A stretch of DNA of 64,000 bases from Sphingobium cupriresistens (GCF_004152865.1 NZ_SEOO01000006.1:62001-126000), one strand, 5' to 3'; positions 45,968 through 55,352 are shown, counted from the stretch's first letter. The notes: generated from the letters alone by a model not told the origin. Made by a program: numbers and translations.

Positions 45968-47515
45968 ATGGAGTTAAGCCCGCCTTTGCCCACGGATAGC
46001 CCGATGATCGATGGCGCTCAGGTGCGGCCGATCGACCATCTGCTGCTGCGCGGCGATCCGGCGCGAGCCGCGCTGGACGGCCGTTCAGGCAGCTACAACT
46101 ATGCCGAACTGGAAGAGACGCTGGGACGACTGGCGGGTTGGCTGGCGGGATTTGGGCTGGAAAAGGGCGCGCGAGTCGCCAGTTGGATCGCCAAGGGGCC
46201 GGTCGCCGCTCTGATGCCGCTGGCAGCGCCGCGCGCGGGCCTGGTCCATGTGCCGGTCAACCCGCTGCTCAAACATGCCCAGGTCGCACACATATTGGCC
46301 GACAGCGGCGCGCTGCTGCTGATCGGGACCGCGGCGCGACTCGACAGTCTGTCGCCCGATGAAGTCCCGGCCGGTTGCCAACTGCACCGCGAGGATGACG
46401 CCGCCTGCGCGATGAGCGGTGGCCAGGCGATCGGCCCGTCTGCGGCAGCGCCCGATGGTCTGGCGACGATCCTCTACACCAGCGGTTCGACCGGACGGCC
46501 CAAGGGGGTGATGCTCAGCCACGCCAATCTGTGGCTGGGCGCGTTGGCGGTGGCCGATTATCTCCAACTGACGCAGGCGGATCGTACTGCCTGCGTCCTG
46601 CCGTTCAGCTTCGACTATGGCCAAAATCAGTTGCTTTCCACCTGGTATGCCGGCGGCTGCGTCTATCCACTCGACTATCTGACGCCGCGCGACGTGATGA
46701 AGCTGGTCGACCGACGCGACATCACGACGCTGGCCGGCGTGCCGCCGCTTTGGGTGCAACTGACCGAACTGGACTGGCCGGAGGCGGTGGCGGCCAAGCT
46801 TCGTCGTCTGACCAACAGCGGCGGCGCCCTGACCCGCCCGCTGGTGGCGAAGCTGCGCGCGCTGTTCCCCCAGGCCGACCTCTACCCGATGTACGGTCTG
46901 ACCGAAGCGTTTCGCTCCACCTATCTGCCGCCCGCCTTGGTGGACAGTCATCCCGATTCGATGGGCCGGGCCATCCCCTTCGCCGAGATATTGGTGGTCC
47001 GCACGGACGGCGGCATCACCAACGATGAAGAACCGGGCGAACTGGTCCATTGCGGCCCGCTGGTGGCGCAGGGCTATTGGGGCGATCCGGCGCGGACCGC
47101 CGAGCGGTTCAAACCCGCGCCCGCGACATCGGTCTATGGCGGGATGGCGGTCTGGTCGGGCGACACGGTGCGTCGGGATGCCGATGGCCTGCTCTATTTT
47201 GTCGGCCGCGACGATGCGATGATCAAATCGGCGGGCAACCGGATCAGCCCGACCGAGATAGAGGAGGCCGCCGTCGGCGTGTCCGGCGTCGCCGAAGCGG
47301 TGGCGCTGGGGATAAAGGATGAGCGGCTGGGGCAGGCGGTGCGGCTGCTGATCCGCGCGGGTGACGCTGCGGTTGCGCACGCCGTCGCCGCGCATCTCAA
47401 GAGCGAACTGCCCAATTTCATGCAGCCCAAGGATATCGTCGTGCGCCCAGATTTCCCCCGTAACCCCAACGGCAAGATCGATCGGGTCGCGCTGGCCAAG
47501 GCGCATGGCGCATGA
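45968..47515 (+). CDS. Acyl-CoA ligase (AMP-forming), exosortase A-associated
   Basis: 515 residues. The adenylation motif is ILYTSGSTGRPKGVMLSH (about residue 165); others are YPMYGLTEAF, YWGDPARTAERF, RRDADGLLYFVGRDDAMIKS and the catalytic Lys in FPRNPNGKID. The ATG at 45968 has an AGGAGAAAAG site. This is the ligase repeatedly found in exosortase A (TIGR03098-like) clusters, next to an ACP and a decarboxylase. It would activate a carboxylic or amino acid as an adenylate and load it on the ACP. The substrate is unknown. The stop overlaps the next start (ATGA at 47512-47515). Confidence 0.92.
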   Translation: MELSPPLPTDSPMIDGAQVRPIDHLLLRGDPARAALDGRSGSYNYAELEETLGRLAGWLAGFGLEKGARVASWIAKGPVAALMPLAAPRAGLVHVPVNPLLKHAQVAHILADSGALLLIGTAARLDSLSPDEVPAGCQLHREDDAACAMSGGQAIGPSAAAPDGLATILYTSGSTGRPKGVMLSHANLWLGALAVADYLQLTQADRTACVLPFSFDYGQNQLLSTWYAGGCVYPLDYLTPRDVMKLVDRRDITTLAGVPPLWVQLTELDWPEAVAAKLRRLTNSGGALTRPLVAKLRALFPQADLYPMYGLTEAFRSTYLPPALVDSHPDSMGRAIPFAEILVVRTDGGITNDEEPGELVHCGPLVAQGYWGDPARTAERFKPAPATSVYGGMAVWSGDTVRRDADGLLYFVGRDDAMIKSAGNRISPTEIEEAAVGVSGVAEAVALGIKDERLGQAVRLLIRAGDAAVAHAVAAHLKSELPNFMQPKDIVVRPDFPRNPNGKIDRVALAKAHGA

Positions 47516-48744
47516 AGCCGATGGGACCGATACCCGCCTGGTTCGCGCAGGAAGAAGGCATGTTGATCGTCGGCGGTTGCGGCGCGGCGAGCCTGGTGGA
47601 CGAGGCGGGCGACACACCGCTCTTCGTCTATGACATGGATATCGTCGAAGCGCAGGTCCGTCGCTTTCGCGCCGCCATGCCCGAAGTGCTGCACTTGCAT
47701 TATGCGATCAAGGCCAACCCCTATGCGCCGCTACTGGCGCGGATGGGAACCCAGGTGGACGGATTCGACATCGCGTCGGGCGGCGAACTGGAGATGGCGC
47801 TGGCCGCCGGAATGGCGCCAGATCGGATCAGTTTTGCAGGACCGGGCAAGCGCAACGACGAACTGGAAGCCGCGATCTTCGCGGGCGTGACCATCAATTT
47901 GGAGTCGGAGGGGGAGGGCCGCCGCGCGCTGGCCGTGGCGAACAAACTGGGCAAGGCGCCGCGCCTGGCGGTGCGGGTGAACCCGGACTTCGACCTCAAA
48001 GGATCGGGGATGCGGATGGGCGGCGGGGCCAAGCCGTTCGGCGTCGATGCCGACCGGGCCGCGGCGCTGGCGCGGGCGATGATCGACGCGGGCGCGGATT
48101 GGCGGGGCTGGCATATTTTCGCCGGCAGCCAGAATCTCGATCCGCTGGCGATCATCGAAACCCAGGCGGCGACCATCGCGCTGGCGGCGCGGCTGTCGGA
48201 CGATGTCGGCGCATCGCCGCCGCTGGTCAATCTGGGCGGGGGCTTTGGCCTTGCCTATTTCCCCGGTGATGAGCGGCTCGATATTCGCCCGATTGGCGTA
48301 GCTTTGGACAGCGCGTTGGAGAATTTGCCGGACATTTTGCAGGGCAGCGCCTTCGCGATAGAACTGGGTCGCTGGCTGGTGGGGGAGGCGGGGATATACC
48401 TCACCCGTGTGATAGACGTGAAGGTCAGCCAGGGCGAAACCTTCGTCGTGGTCGATGGCGGCCTGCATCACCAACTCGCCGCCAGCGGCAATTTCGGGAC
48501 GGTCGTGCGGCGCAACTATCCGATCGCGGTCGCCAATCGCTTTGGCGCGGCCCCGGCGACGGAGCCGGTGACGGTGGTGGGCTGCCTGTGCACCCCGATC
48601 GACCGGCTGGGCGACAAGGTGGCGCTGCCGCCGGTCAGGGAAGGCGACCTGATAGCCATCTTCCTGGCCGGGGCTTATGGCGCGTCGGCAAGTCCTGCCG
48701 CATTTCTTGGCCACCCAAGTCCTCGCGAACTTTTACTTGGCTGA
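47512..48744 (+). CDS. PLP-dependent decarboxylase, exosortase A-associated
   Basis: 410 residues of the diaminopimelate/ornithine decarboxylase fold (type III PLP). The PLP lysine is Lys67 in LHYAIKANPYAPL, with LNLESEGEG, GGGFGLAYF (phosphate-binding Gly stretch) and the active-site VVGCLCTPIDRLGDKVALP. It matches the TIGR03099-like enzymes of exosortase A clusters. It probably removes CO2 from an amino acid, perhaps while or after it is activated by the ligase it overlaps. Product unknown. Confidence 0.92.
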   Translation: MKPMGPIPAWFAQEEGMLIVGGCGAASLVDEAGDTPLFVYDMDIVEAQVRRFRAAMPEVLHLHYAIKANPYAPLLARMGTQVDGFDIASGGELEMALAAGMAPDRISFAGPGKRNDELEAAIFAGVTINLESEGEGRRALAVANKLGKAPRLAVRVNPDFDLKGSGMRMGGGAKPFGVDADRAAALARAMIDAGADWRGWHIFAGSQNLDPLAIIETQAATIALAARLSDDVGASPPLVNLGGGFGLAYFPGDERLDIRPIGVALDSALENLPDILQGSAFAIELGRWLVGEAGIYLTRVIDVKVSQGETFVVVDGGLHHQLAASGNFGTVVRRNYPIAVANRFGAAPATEPVTVVGCLCTPIDRLGDKVALPPVREGDLIAIFLAGAYGASASPAAFLGHPSPRELLLG

Positions 48745-48787
48745 TTAGCTTGGGACTTAACTCCTAACGGTATCTTTACCCTTTCCC

Positions 48788-48869
48788 GGCAAGAAGAGGC
48801 CCGAAGCCATGTGCTGACCGGTTGCCTTGCCCTCTTTGGCGGCCGCCGGCGCATGGCCGCACAAAGAGG
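48788..48869 (+). promoter_or_regulatory. Structured leader hiding the ribosome site of the export gene
   Basis: CCTCTTTGGCGGCC (48831-48844) pairs with GGCCGC, a bulged A, and CAAAGAGG (48855-48869): 14 pairs around a ten-base loop. The right arm includes the start of the ribosome site AGAGGTGAG used by the gene at 48877. Upstream segments GGCAAG (48788-48793) and AAGAGG (48794-48799) can pair with CTTGCC (48826-48831) and CCTCTT (48831-48836), competing for the left arm. Confidence 0.6.
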
Positions 48870-48876
48870 TGAGATT

Positions 48877-49521
48877 ATGCGTTTTGTGTCGGTTTCCAGG
48901 CTTTTGATCGGCGTATCACTACCCGTTATCGCCTTGTCGGGCTGCGCCTCCGCGCCGTCCGGGCCGCAATTGCCGCCCGCATCTTTCGTGTCGACGCAGG
49001 AAGGGCCGGGTGAAGAATATATCATCGGCCCGCTTGATGACCTCACCATCTTCGTGTGGCGCAATCCCGAACTGGGCGCAAAGGTGCAGGTGCGTCCAGA
49101 CGGTCGCATCACCACGCCGCTGATCACGGACATGCCCGCGGTGGGCAAGACGCCCAAGATGCTGTCCGATGATATCAAGCTGGCGCTGACCCAATATATC
49201 GAAAATCCGCTGGTGTCGGTGATCGTCAACAATTTCAGTGGCACATTCAGCCAGCAGGTGCGGATCGTGGGCGCGACGGAAAAACCCGCGTCCATCCCCT
49301 ATCGCGCGAACATGACCCTGCTCGACGCGATGATTTCTGTCGGAGGCCTGTCCGAATATGCGGCGGGCAACCGCGCGCGACTGGTTCGGTTCGACAAGAA
49401 TACGGGCAAGCAGAAGGAATATCAGGTCCGCCTGGGCGATCTTTTGAAGAAGGGCGACACCAAGGCCAATGTCATGCTGGCGCCCGGCGATGTCATCATC
49501 ATTCCTGAAAGCATGTTCTGA
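48877..49521 (+). CDS. Outer-membrane polysaccharide export lipoprotein (Wza/GumB type), exosortase-associated
   Basis: 214 residues from the ATG at 48877, eight bases from AGAGGTGAG; a longer frame to 48811 would include the leader hairpin. Lipoprotein signal with lipobox LSGC at Cys23. Poly_export domain: YIIGPLDDLTIFVWRNPELG, KVQVRPDGRITTPLITDMPA, followed by SLBB-like VRIVGATEKPASIPYRANMT and VMLAPGDVIIIPE. It forms the outer-membrane channel through which the polysaccharide leaves. First gene of the export part of the cluster, 2 bp before the chain-length gene. Confidence 0.93.
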   Translation: MRFVSVSRLLIGVSLPVIALSGCASAPSGPQLPPASFVSTQEGPGEEYIIGPLDDLTIFVWRNPELGAKVQVRPDGRITTPLITDMPAVGKTPKMLSDDIKLALTQYIENPLVSVIVNNFSGTFSQQVRIVGATEKPASIPYRANMTLLDAMISVGGLSEYAAGNRARLVRFDKNTGKQKEYQVRLGDLLKKGDTKANVMLAPGDVIIIPESMF

Positions 49522-49523
49522 CC

Positions 49524-51044
49524 ATGGCCGGCCTCTACGATGAATTGCTCGTCCTGCTCCATGGCATATGGAGCCGCCGCTGGGTGGCGCTTGGCGTCGC
49601 CTGGGGCCTGTGTATGCTGGGATGGCTGGGCGTCGCGCTCATTCCCAACAGCTACCAGTCCAAGGCGCGGGTCTATGTGAACACCCAATCGTTGCTCCAG
49701 GACACGGTGGGTATCACGCAGGTCCAGTCGCAGCAGGATCTGGACCGGGTGCGCAGCACGCTGGCCAGCGCCGAAAATCTGGAAAAGGTGGTGCGCGACA
49801 CCGACCTGTCCCAATCGGTGTCCGGCCCGCGCGACATCGCCGCCAAGATCACCACCCTGCGCGAAAATATCACGGTGATGGCGCAGGCTGACCCCAGCAT
49901 GATCGACATCAGTGCCATTTCGGCTGATTCGAGCCTGTCCGATGGCGCAAATGCGCGCATCGCGCAGCAGATCGTGCAGAAGTTGATCGACATTTTCCAG
50001 GAACAGAACTTGTCGGGCGACCGCAACCAGACCAAGCAGAGCCTGGCCTTCCTGGACCAGCAGATCGCGACGCGCGGCAAGCAGTTGGAAGCGGCCGACC
50101 AGCGTCGCGTCGCATTCGCCCAGCGCTATGTCGGGCTGCTGCCCGGCGCGGGATCGATCAGCCAGCGGATGGACGCGGCGCGGATGGAGATCAACAATAT
50201 CGATTCGCAGCTGGTGCAGGCGCAGAGCGCGCTCAGTGCGATGAACGGCCAGTTGGCAGGCACGCCGGCCACCCTGCCGGGCGTTGGCGCGTCGGGCGGC
50301 GCGACGCCGCTGGCGCAGGCGCAGTCCAACCTGGCGGCGATGCGCGCGCGCGGCTGGACCGCCAGCCATCCTGACGTGGTCGCGGCCCAACGGGAGGTTG
50401 ACGCCCTGCGCAAGTCGGGCGGCGGTAGTGCGAGCGGCGGGGGCGGCACCCCCAATCCGGCCTATGTGTCGATCAAGTCGATGCAGGCCGAACGCGCCGC
50501 CACGGTGCAGGCGCTCAGCACGCGCAAGGCGCAGTTGCAGAACGACCTCAACACCATGATGTCGAAACAGGTCGATGAACCCGGAGTCGCGTCCGAGCAG
50601 GAAAAGCTCGACAGTGACTATACCGCGCTCAAGACCCAATATGACAAGTTGATGAGCGACCGTGAGGAAATAAGGCTGCGCGGCGAAGTGAAGACCGAAA
50701 CCGGCGCCGTCCAGTTCCGCGTCATCCAGCCGCCCAGCACCCCGACCGCGCCGTCGGCGCCCAACCGGCCGCTGCTGTTGCTGGGCGTGCTGATCCTGGG
50801 CATCGGCGCGGGCATCGGGGTCGCCTTCGCGCTCGGCCAGCTCAAGGGCGCATTCCCGACCGCCGCGCGGCTGGAAAAGGCGCTTGGCCTGCCGGTCGCC
50901 GGATCGATCAGCCAGACGGTCGGCGCGGCGCAGGTCGCGGTCGATCGGCAACGCATGAAATGGTTCGCCGGTGCGAGCGGGGGGCTGGTGGCCGTCTGCT
51001 TGCTGCTGGTCGTCGTCGAATTCGTCCAGCGCGGTATGGCGTGA
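49524..51044 (+). CDS. Polysaccharide chain-length determinant, exosortase-associated (Wzz type)
   Basis: 506 residues. N-terminal helix near WVALGVAWGLCMLGWLGVAL, a large periplasmic coiled region (about residues 60-400) rich in Gln and Ala, the proline-rich motif VIQPPSTPTAPSAPNRPLLL before the second helix (LLLLGVLILGIGAGIGVAFA), and a third hydrophobic segment at the C-terminus. Matches the TIGR03007-like proteins of exosortase A clusters. Unlike classic BY-kinases, the ATPase is a separate protein, encoded next (51059). Confidence 0.93.
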   Translation: MAGLYDELLVLLHGIWSRRWVALGVAWGLCMLGWLGVALIPNSYQSKARVYVNTQSLLQDTVGITQVQSQQDLDRVRSTLASAENLEKVVRDTDLSQSVSGPRDIAAKITTLRENITVMAQADPSMIDISAISADSSLSDGANARIAQQIVQKLIDIFQEQNLSGDRNQTKQSLAFLDQQIATRGKQLEAADQRRVAFAQRYVGLLPGAGSISQRMDAARMEINNIDSQLVQAQSALSAMNGQLAGTPATLPGVGASGGATPLAQAQSNLAAMRARGWTASHPDVVAAQREVDALRKSGGGSASGGGGTPNPAYVSIKSMQAERAATVQALSTRKAQLQNDLNTMMSKQVDEPGVASEQEKLDSDYTALKTQYDKLMSDREEIRLRGEVKTETGAVQFRVIQPPSTPTAPSAPNRPLLLLGVLILGIGAGIGVAFALGQLKGAFPTAARLEKALGLPVAGSISQTVGAAQVAVDRQRMKWFAGASGGLVAVCLLLVVVEFVQRGMA

Positions 51045-51058
51045 AGGAGCCAGGGAAC

Positions 51059-51994
51059 ATGAATCAGCACAGCTCCATCAAGGGCCGGGGATCTCTGATC
51101 GAGCGGGCCACCGAGATTTACGACTTTAATGCTGCGCTGCGTGGCCGCGCCGCGCCTGCGGTCGATGTGCCCGCTGACCTGCCGCTGGCGCCTGTCGCCG
51201 GTCCGACGCCTGCGGCCTTCGTGACCGATGCTCCCGGCGCGCCGACCTTCCGTGCCCCGGCCTGGACTGGGCCGGTGCAGGCGATTGACCGGATCAAGCT
51301 GGCGGAGGACGGTTTCCTGCGCCCCGACAGTGCGGTCACGACGATGAGCGAGGAGTTCCGCCTGCTCAAGCGCGACCTGCTGTCGCAACCGCGCAATAAC
51401 CCGCGCGGCAACCGCATCCTCGTCTGCTCCGCTCATAGCGGGGAGGGCAAGACCTTCTGCGCGATCAACCTGGCGCTCAGCCTGGCGGCGGAGAAGGATC
51501 GTGAAATCCTGCTGGTCGACGCCGATTTCGGCAAGCCCGGCATCCCGGCGCAACTGGGGCTGGAGGCCGGCCCCGGCCTGATGGACGCGCTCGCTGACCC
51601 GATGGTTGCGATCGAAGATTGCGTGATCCGCACCGACATTCCCTCGCTTGCCGTGCTGCCCGCCGGGCAGCGCAGCAACAACGACACCGAATATCTCGCC
51701 TCGGCCCGGACCGAACAACTGCTCAAGCGGCTGACCGATGGCCGGCCCGACCGCATCGTGATCTTCGATTCGCCGCCGCTGCTGGCGGCATCGCCCGCCG
51801 CCGTGCTCGCCAGCCATGCCGCCATCGCGCTGCTGGTCGTGCGCGCCGACAAGACGCCCGAAAGCGCGGTGCGCGACGCTGCGGGCCTGTTGAAGGGCGG
51901 CGCGCAGGTGCAGCTCTTGCTCAATGCCGTCCGCTTCAACAGTGGCGGCCGCCGTTTCGGCAGCTATTACGCCAAGGGGGAATCCCAGTCATGA
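51059..51994 (+). CDS. Tyrosine-kinase-like ATPase of the exosortase A system (CpsD/CapB type)
   Basis: 311 residues from the ATG at 51059 (AAGGAGCCAGGGAAC in front). Walker A CSAHSGEGKTFCAINLA (about residue 126), Walker A' EILLVDADFGKPG, Walker B RIVIFDSPPLLA. The C-terminus is GRRFGSYYAKGESQS with two tyrosines, a much reduced form of the tyrosine cluster of BY-kinases. It works with the chain-length protein to control polymer length and export. Its stop overlaps the next start (ATGA at 51991). Confidence 0.92.
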   Translation: MNQHSSIKGRGSLIERATEIYDFNAALRGRAAPAVDVPADLPLAPVAGPTPAAFVTDAPGAPTFRAPAWTGPVQAIDRIKLAEDGFLRPDSAVTTMSEEFRLLKRDLLSQPRNNPRGNRILVCSAHSGEGKTFCAINLALSLAAEKDREILLVDADFGKPGIPAQLGLEAGPGLMDALADPMVAIEDCVIRTDIPSLAVLPAGQRSNNDTEYLASARTEQLLKRLTDGRPDRIVIFDSPPLLAASPAAVLASHAAIALLVVRADKTPESAVRDAAGLLKGGAQVQLLLNAVRFNSGGRRFGSYYAKGESQS

Positions 51995-53592
51995 TCGTTC
52001 GGCTCTGGATCGCAGGCGCTTCCTGCGTCGCGCTGGCCGCTGCAATGCCCGCCCATGCCCAATCGTCGCCCGATGACAAGCGCGTCGATGTCGTTCCCTA
52101 TATCGGGGTCGATCAGGTCGTGATGGGACCGCTCAAGGGCGGCGGCGACGTGCTGACCTACACCAATGTCACCGCGGGCCTGACCGCCGAGGTGCAGAAC
52201 AGGCGCGTCGAGGCGGCGGTCGATCTGCAATATAATCACAGCTTCGGCTGGAGCAGCCAGGCAGTCGATCAGGATGTGCTGAGCGGTTTTGGTCATGCGA
52301 CCATCAATGTCGCGCGCGGTTTGGGCATCCAGGCAGGCGGCCTCGCCACGCGGGTCCGCACCGACGGCCTGTCGGGCGCGTCGACGCAACGGGACACTTA
52401 TACCAGCCAGGTCTGGTCCGGCTATGTCGGGCCGTCCTATACGACGCAGCTTGGCGACTTCAATATTAACGCCGGCTATCGCCTGGGCTATGCGCGGGTC
52501 GATGACAGCGTCGGCCAGAACAGCGTTCAGGGACAGGCCGGCGGCTCCTTCGCGGATAGCTGGACCCACAGCCTCAACGGATCGATAGGTTTTTCGCCGG
52601 ACACGGTGCTGCCGGGCGTCGGCCTGACCGCCAGCGGCGGCTATGACCGCGAGGACGCCAGCCAGCTTGACCAGCGGTTTGAGGACCTGTGGGGCCGGGT
52701 CGATGCGACCGTGCCACTCACGCCCACGCTCGCGGCCGTCGGCGGCATCGGCTATGAAAAGATCGAGATCAGCCAGCGCTCGCCCGAACTGGATGCGGCC
52801 GGCGTGCCGCTGATCCGCAACGGCCGCTATGTCACCGACAAAAGCTCGCCGCGCGCACTGGTCTATAATTTCGACGACATCATCTGGGACGCGGGCGTCT
52901 TGTGGCGGCCCAGCCGTCGCACGACGCTCCAGGCGCGGGTCGGCGAACGCTATGGCGGCATGACCTATCAGGGCAGCTTCCTGTGGCAGGGCCGCGACAG
53001 CCATGTGGCTATCATCGTCTTCGACGGGATAGACAGTTTCGGGCGCATGATCACCGCCGACGTGGCGGCCCTGTCGGGCAGCAATTTCGACGTCGCGCGC
53101 AATCCGTTCACCGGAGACATCACCGGCTGCGCCTTCTCCACCACGGGCGGTGGCCAGTGCTTCAACGATGCCTTGTCGGGCATCACCGACGCCAATTTCC
53201 GCTATCGCGGCGTATCGACGCAATATTCGCTGCGGCGCGGGCCGTGGGGCTGGGGCATTGGCGCGGGCTATTCGCAGCGCAAGTTCATCACGCCCAACGG
53301 CCAGACCGTGTTGATCCGCGGATCGCGGGACGAAAACTGGTATGGCAACGGGTCGGTCAGCTATATGTTCAACGATCGCGACAGCATCGATCTGGTTGGC
53401 TACGTTAATTATTTCGACGCCAGCGGTGGACGGCCAGATGTGTTGAACTATGGGTCATTCGCCAGCTATTACAAGGGGTTGTCTCGCCGCCTGTCCGCCT
53501 CCGCCTCGCTTGGCCTGGACGGGGTGCAGGCGGATGATCTGGACACCATCATCAGCGCGATGGGGCAGGTCGGCCTGCGCTACAGCTTCTAA
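51991..53592 (+). CDS. Exosortase A system outer-membrane beta-barrel protein
   Basis: 533 residues with a signal peptide (MIVRLWIAGASCVALAAAMP then AHA). The mature part is made of alternating beta strands with Tyr, Gly and Arg (for example YVGPSYTTQLGDFNINAGYR and ENWYGNGSVSYMFNDRDSID), ending in a final aromatic strand VGLRYSF as in outer-membrane barrels. It matches the TIGR03016 group found in exosortase clusters. Possible role: outer-membrane passage or anchoring of polymer; not established. Confidence 0.88.
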   Translation: MIVRLWIAGASCVALAAAMPAHAQSSPDDKRVDVVPYIGVDQVVMGPLKGGGDVLTYTNVTAGLTAEVQNRRVEAAVDLQYNHSFGWSSQAVDQDVLSGFGHATINVARGLGIQAGGLATRVRTDGLSGASTQRDTYTSQVWSGYVGPSYTTQLGDFNINAGYRLGYARVDDSVGQNSVQGQAGGSFADSWTHSLNGSIGFSPDTVLPGVGLTASGGYDREDASQLDQRFEDLWGRVDATVPLTPTLAAVGGIGYEKIEISQRSPELDAAGVPLIRNGRYVTDKSSPRALVYNFDDIIWDAGVLWRPSRRTTLQARVGERYGGMTYQGSFLWQGRDSHVAIIVFDGIDSFGRMITADVAALSGSNFDVARNPFTGDITGCAFSTTGGGQCFNDALSGITDANFRYRGVSTQYSLRRGPWGWGIGAGYSQRKFITPNGQTVLIRGSRDENWYGNGSVSYMFNDRDSIDLVGYVNYFDASGGRPDVLNYGSFASYYKGLSRRLSASASLGLDGVQADDLDTIISAMGQVGLRYSF

Positions 53593-53615
53593 CCGGTCGC
53601 CTTGGAGACGAAGAG

Positions 53616-55352
53616 ATGTACGATCAATTCTACGGATTGCAGGGCCGTCCGTTCCAGCTGACGCCGGACCCGCATTATTATTTCGAAAGCGCGACTCATC
53701 GCAAGGCGCTGTCCTATCTGGGTTATGGCCTGGCGCAGGGTGAAGGTTTCATCGTCATCACCGGCGATATCGGCGCGGGCAAGACGACGCTGGTCGGCCA
53801 TCTGATGCAGACGATCGATCCGGCGCGGCTGACCGCGGTCAAGATCGTGTCGACCCAGGTGGAGGGCGACGACATGCTGCGCCTCGCCGCGCAGAGTTTC
53901 GGCCTGTCCACCGACGGCCTGTCCAAGGCGGCGATCCTGCAACAGGTCGAAGCCATGCTTCATGCCCAGGCGCGCGCCGGGCGACGCAGCCTGCTGATCG
54001 TGGACGAGGCGCAGAACCTGCCCGTTTCCGCGATCGAGGAATTGCGGATGCTGTCCAACTTCCAGTTGGGGGGGCAGTCCTTGCTCCAGATATTCCTGCT
54101 GGGTCAACCGGAGTTTCGCGACCTTCTCCAGTCGCCCGAACTGGAGCAGTTGCGCCAGCGGGTGATCGCGACCCATCATCTGGAACCGATGATGGCCAAT
54201 GAAGTCGAACCCTATATCCTTCATCGCCTGGCGATCGCGGGCTGGAGCGGCGATCCGGCCTTCACGCCGGGTGCCTTTTCCGGTCTCTATGCGGCGACGA
54301 ATGGCGTGCCCCGTCGCCTGAACGCGCTGGCCAGCCGGGTGCTGCTGCTGGGCGCGATCGAACAATTGCACGTCATCGACGAGGAGGTCGTGGACGCCGT
54401 CGTGGCGGATATGGGCCTGGACGTCGATATCGCGCCGGCGCAAATTGCGCCGTCGCTGCTCGATGTCGCCGAGGAACCGGAAGCGGTCGAACAGGAGTCC
54501 GTCGAACTGGCGGTCGCGGAGGAGAGCGTCGAGGAGGAACAGATCGAGGATCAGCCCGCCCCGCCACCCTTTAGCTACCATCCGGCCGAGGATCAGGTTG
54601 CCGATGAGCTGGCCGAAGAAGACACTATCGAACTGGATGCCGCCTGGGCGCGGCCGGACAGGACGACGGCCGAGATCGAACCGGTCGCCGCGGCCGCCTT
54701 CGATCCGGTCGAACCGGAAGACGATTATGCGGTCGAAGAGCCTGTGACGCCCAGCGTCGCAGCGCCGTTCGCCCGCCCGGCCTTCGCCGCCTTTGCGCCG
54801 CCGCAAGCGGTGGAGTCTGTGGTCGAACCGGAAGCCGAGCTTGACCCCGTCGAAGATGAAGCCGAGCCGGAGGTTGCCGATGTTGCGGCGCCGTTCGCGC
54901 TGGAGCAGGACGAAGCCGACAGCGTCGTGGAGGCCGAACCGTCGGTCGCGGTCGAGGCTTTCGATGACGTCGAACCGTTGGTCGAAGCCGAGTCGGTTGA
55001 AGCCGTACCCGAATCCTTTGTCGAACCGGCGGCAGAAGCGTTGGACACGGTGGATGCCGTCGATATCGAGGTTCTGCGCGCCGACATGCTGGGTGAGATC
55101 GAGGCGCTGCGCGCCGAGATCGCATCGCTGCGGGCGGTGCAGTCGCACATTCCCTTTGGCCAGCCGGTACAGGCGGAAATCGATCCGGAAGCGCTCAAGG
55201 GCTGTTTCACCCTGATCGAGGAACGGCTGTCGGCGCTGGAGTTCCGCGCCGAGGAGCAGGATACGGCCCTGCGCCGCGTGCTGACCCTGCTGGTGGACTG
55301 GGTGGAGCGTGAGGAGCGGATGGCGGATGTACAGGCAGGCGTCGCCGCCTGA
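53616..55352 (+). CDS. Exosortase A system-associated AAA ATPase with an acidic tail
   Basis: 578 residues. The first 270 resemble ExeA-like ATPases: MYDQFYGLQGRPFQLTPDPH, Walker A GDIGAGKTTLV (residues 50-60), Walker B LLIVDEAQNLP, arginine region LEQLRQRVIATHHLEPM. From about residue 285 to 490 is a low-complexity stretch of Glu, Pro, Val and Ala (VEPEAELDPVEDEAEPEVAD), then a short coiled coil (LRADMLGEIEALRAEIASLR). The tail makes it about 200 residues longer than typical members I know. The ATPase may power assembly of the export machine. Confidence 0.9.
   Translation: MYDQFYGLQGRPFQLTPDPHYYFESATHRKALSYLGYGLAQGEGFIVITGDIGAGKTTLVGHLMQTIDPARLTAVKIVSTQVEGDDMLRLAAQSFGLSTDGLSKAAILQQVEAMLHAQARAGRRSLLIVDEAQNLPVSAIEELRMLSNFQLGGQSLLQIFLLGQPEFRDLLQSPELEQLRQRVIATHHLEPMMANEVEPYILHRLAIAGWSGDPAFTPGAFSGLYAATNGVPRRLNALASRVLLLGAIEQLHVIDEEVVDAVVADMGLDVDIAPAQIAPSLLDVAEEPEAVEQESVELAVAEESVEEEQIEDQPAPPPFSYHPAEDQVADELAEEDTIELDAAWARPDRTTAEIEPVAAAAFDPVEPEDDYAVEEPVTPSVAAPFARPAFAAFAPPQAVESVVEPEAELDPVEDEAEPEVADVAAPFALEQDEADSVVEAEPSVAVEAFDDVEPLVEAESVEAVPESFVEPAAEALDTVDAVDIEVLRADMLGEIEALRAEIASLRAVQSHIPFGQPVQAEIDPEALKGCFTLIEERLSALEFRAEEQDTALRRVLTLLVDWVEREERMADVQAGVAA

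Noticed and set aside
48745-48876. c-di-GMP riboswitch in the leader of the export gene
   Set aside because: Tempting because of the GGDEF-EAL gene in the window, but the conserved GEMM core bases are not there. Only the hairpin that hides the ribosome site is supported.
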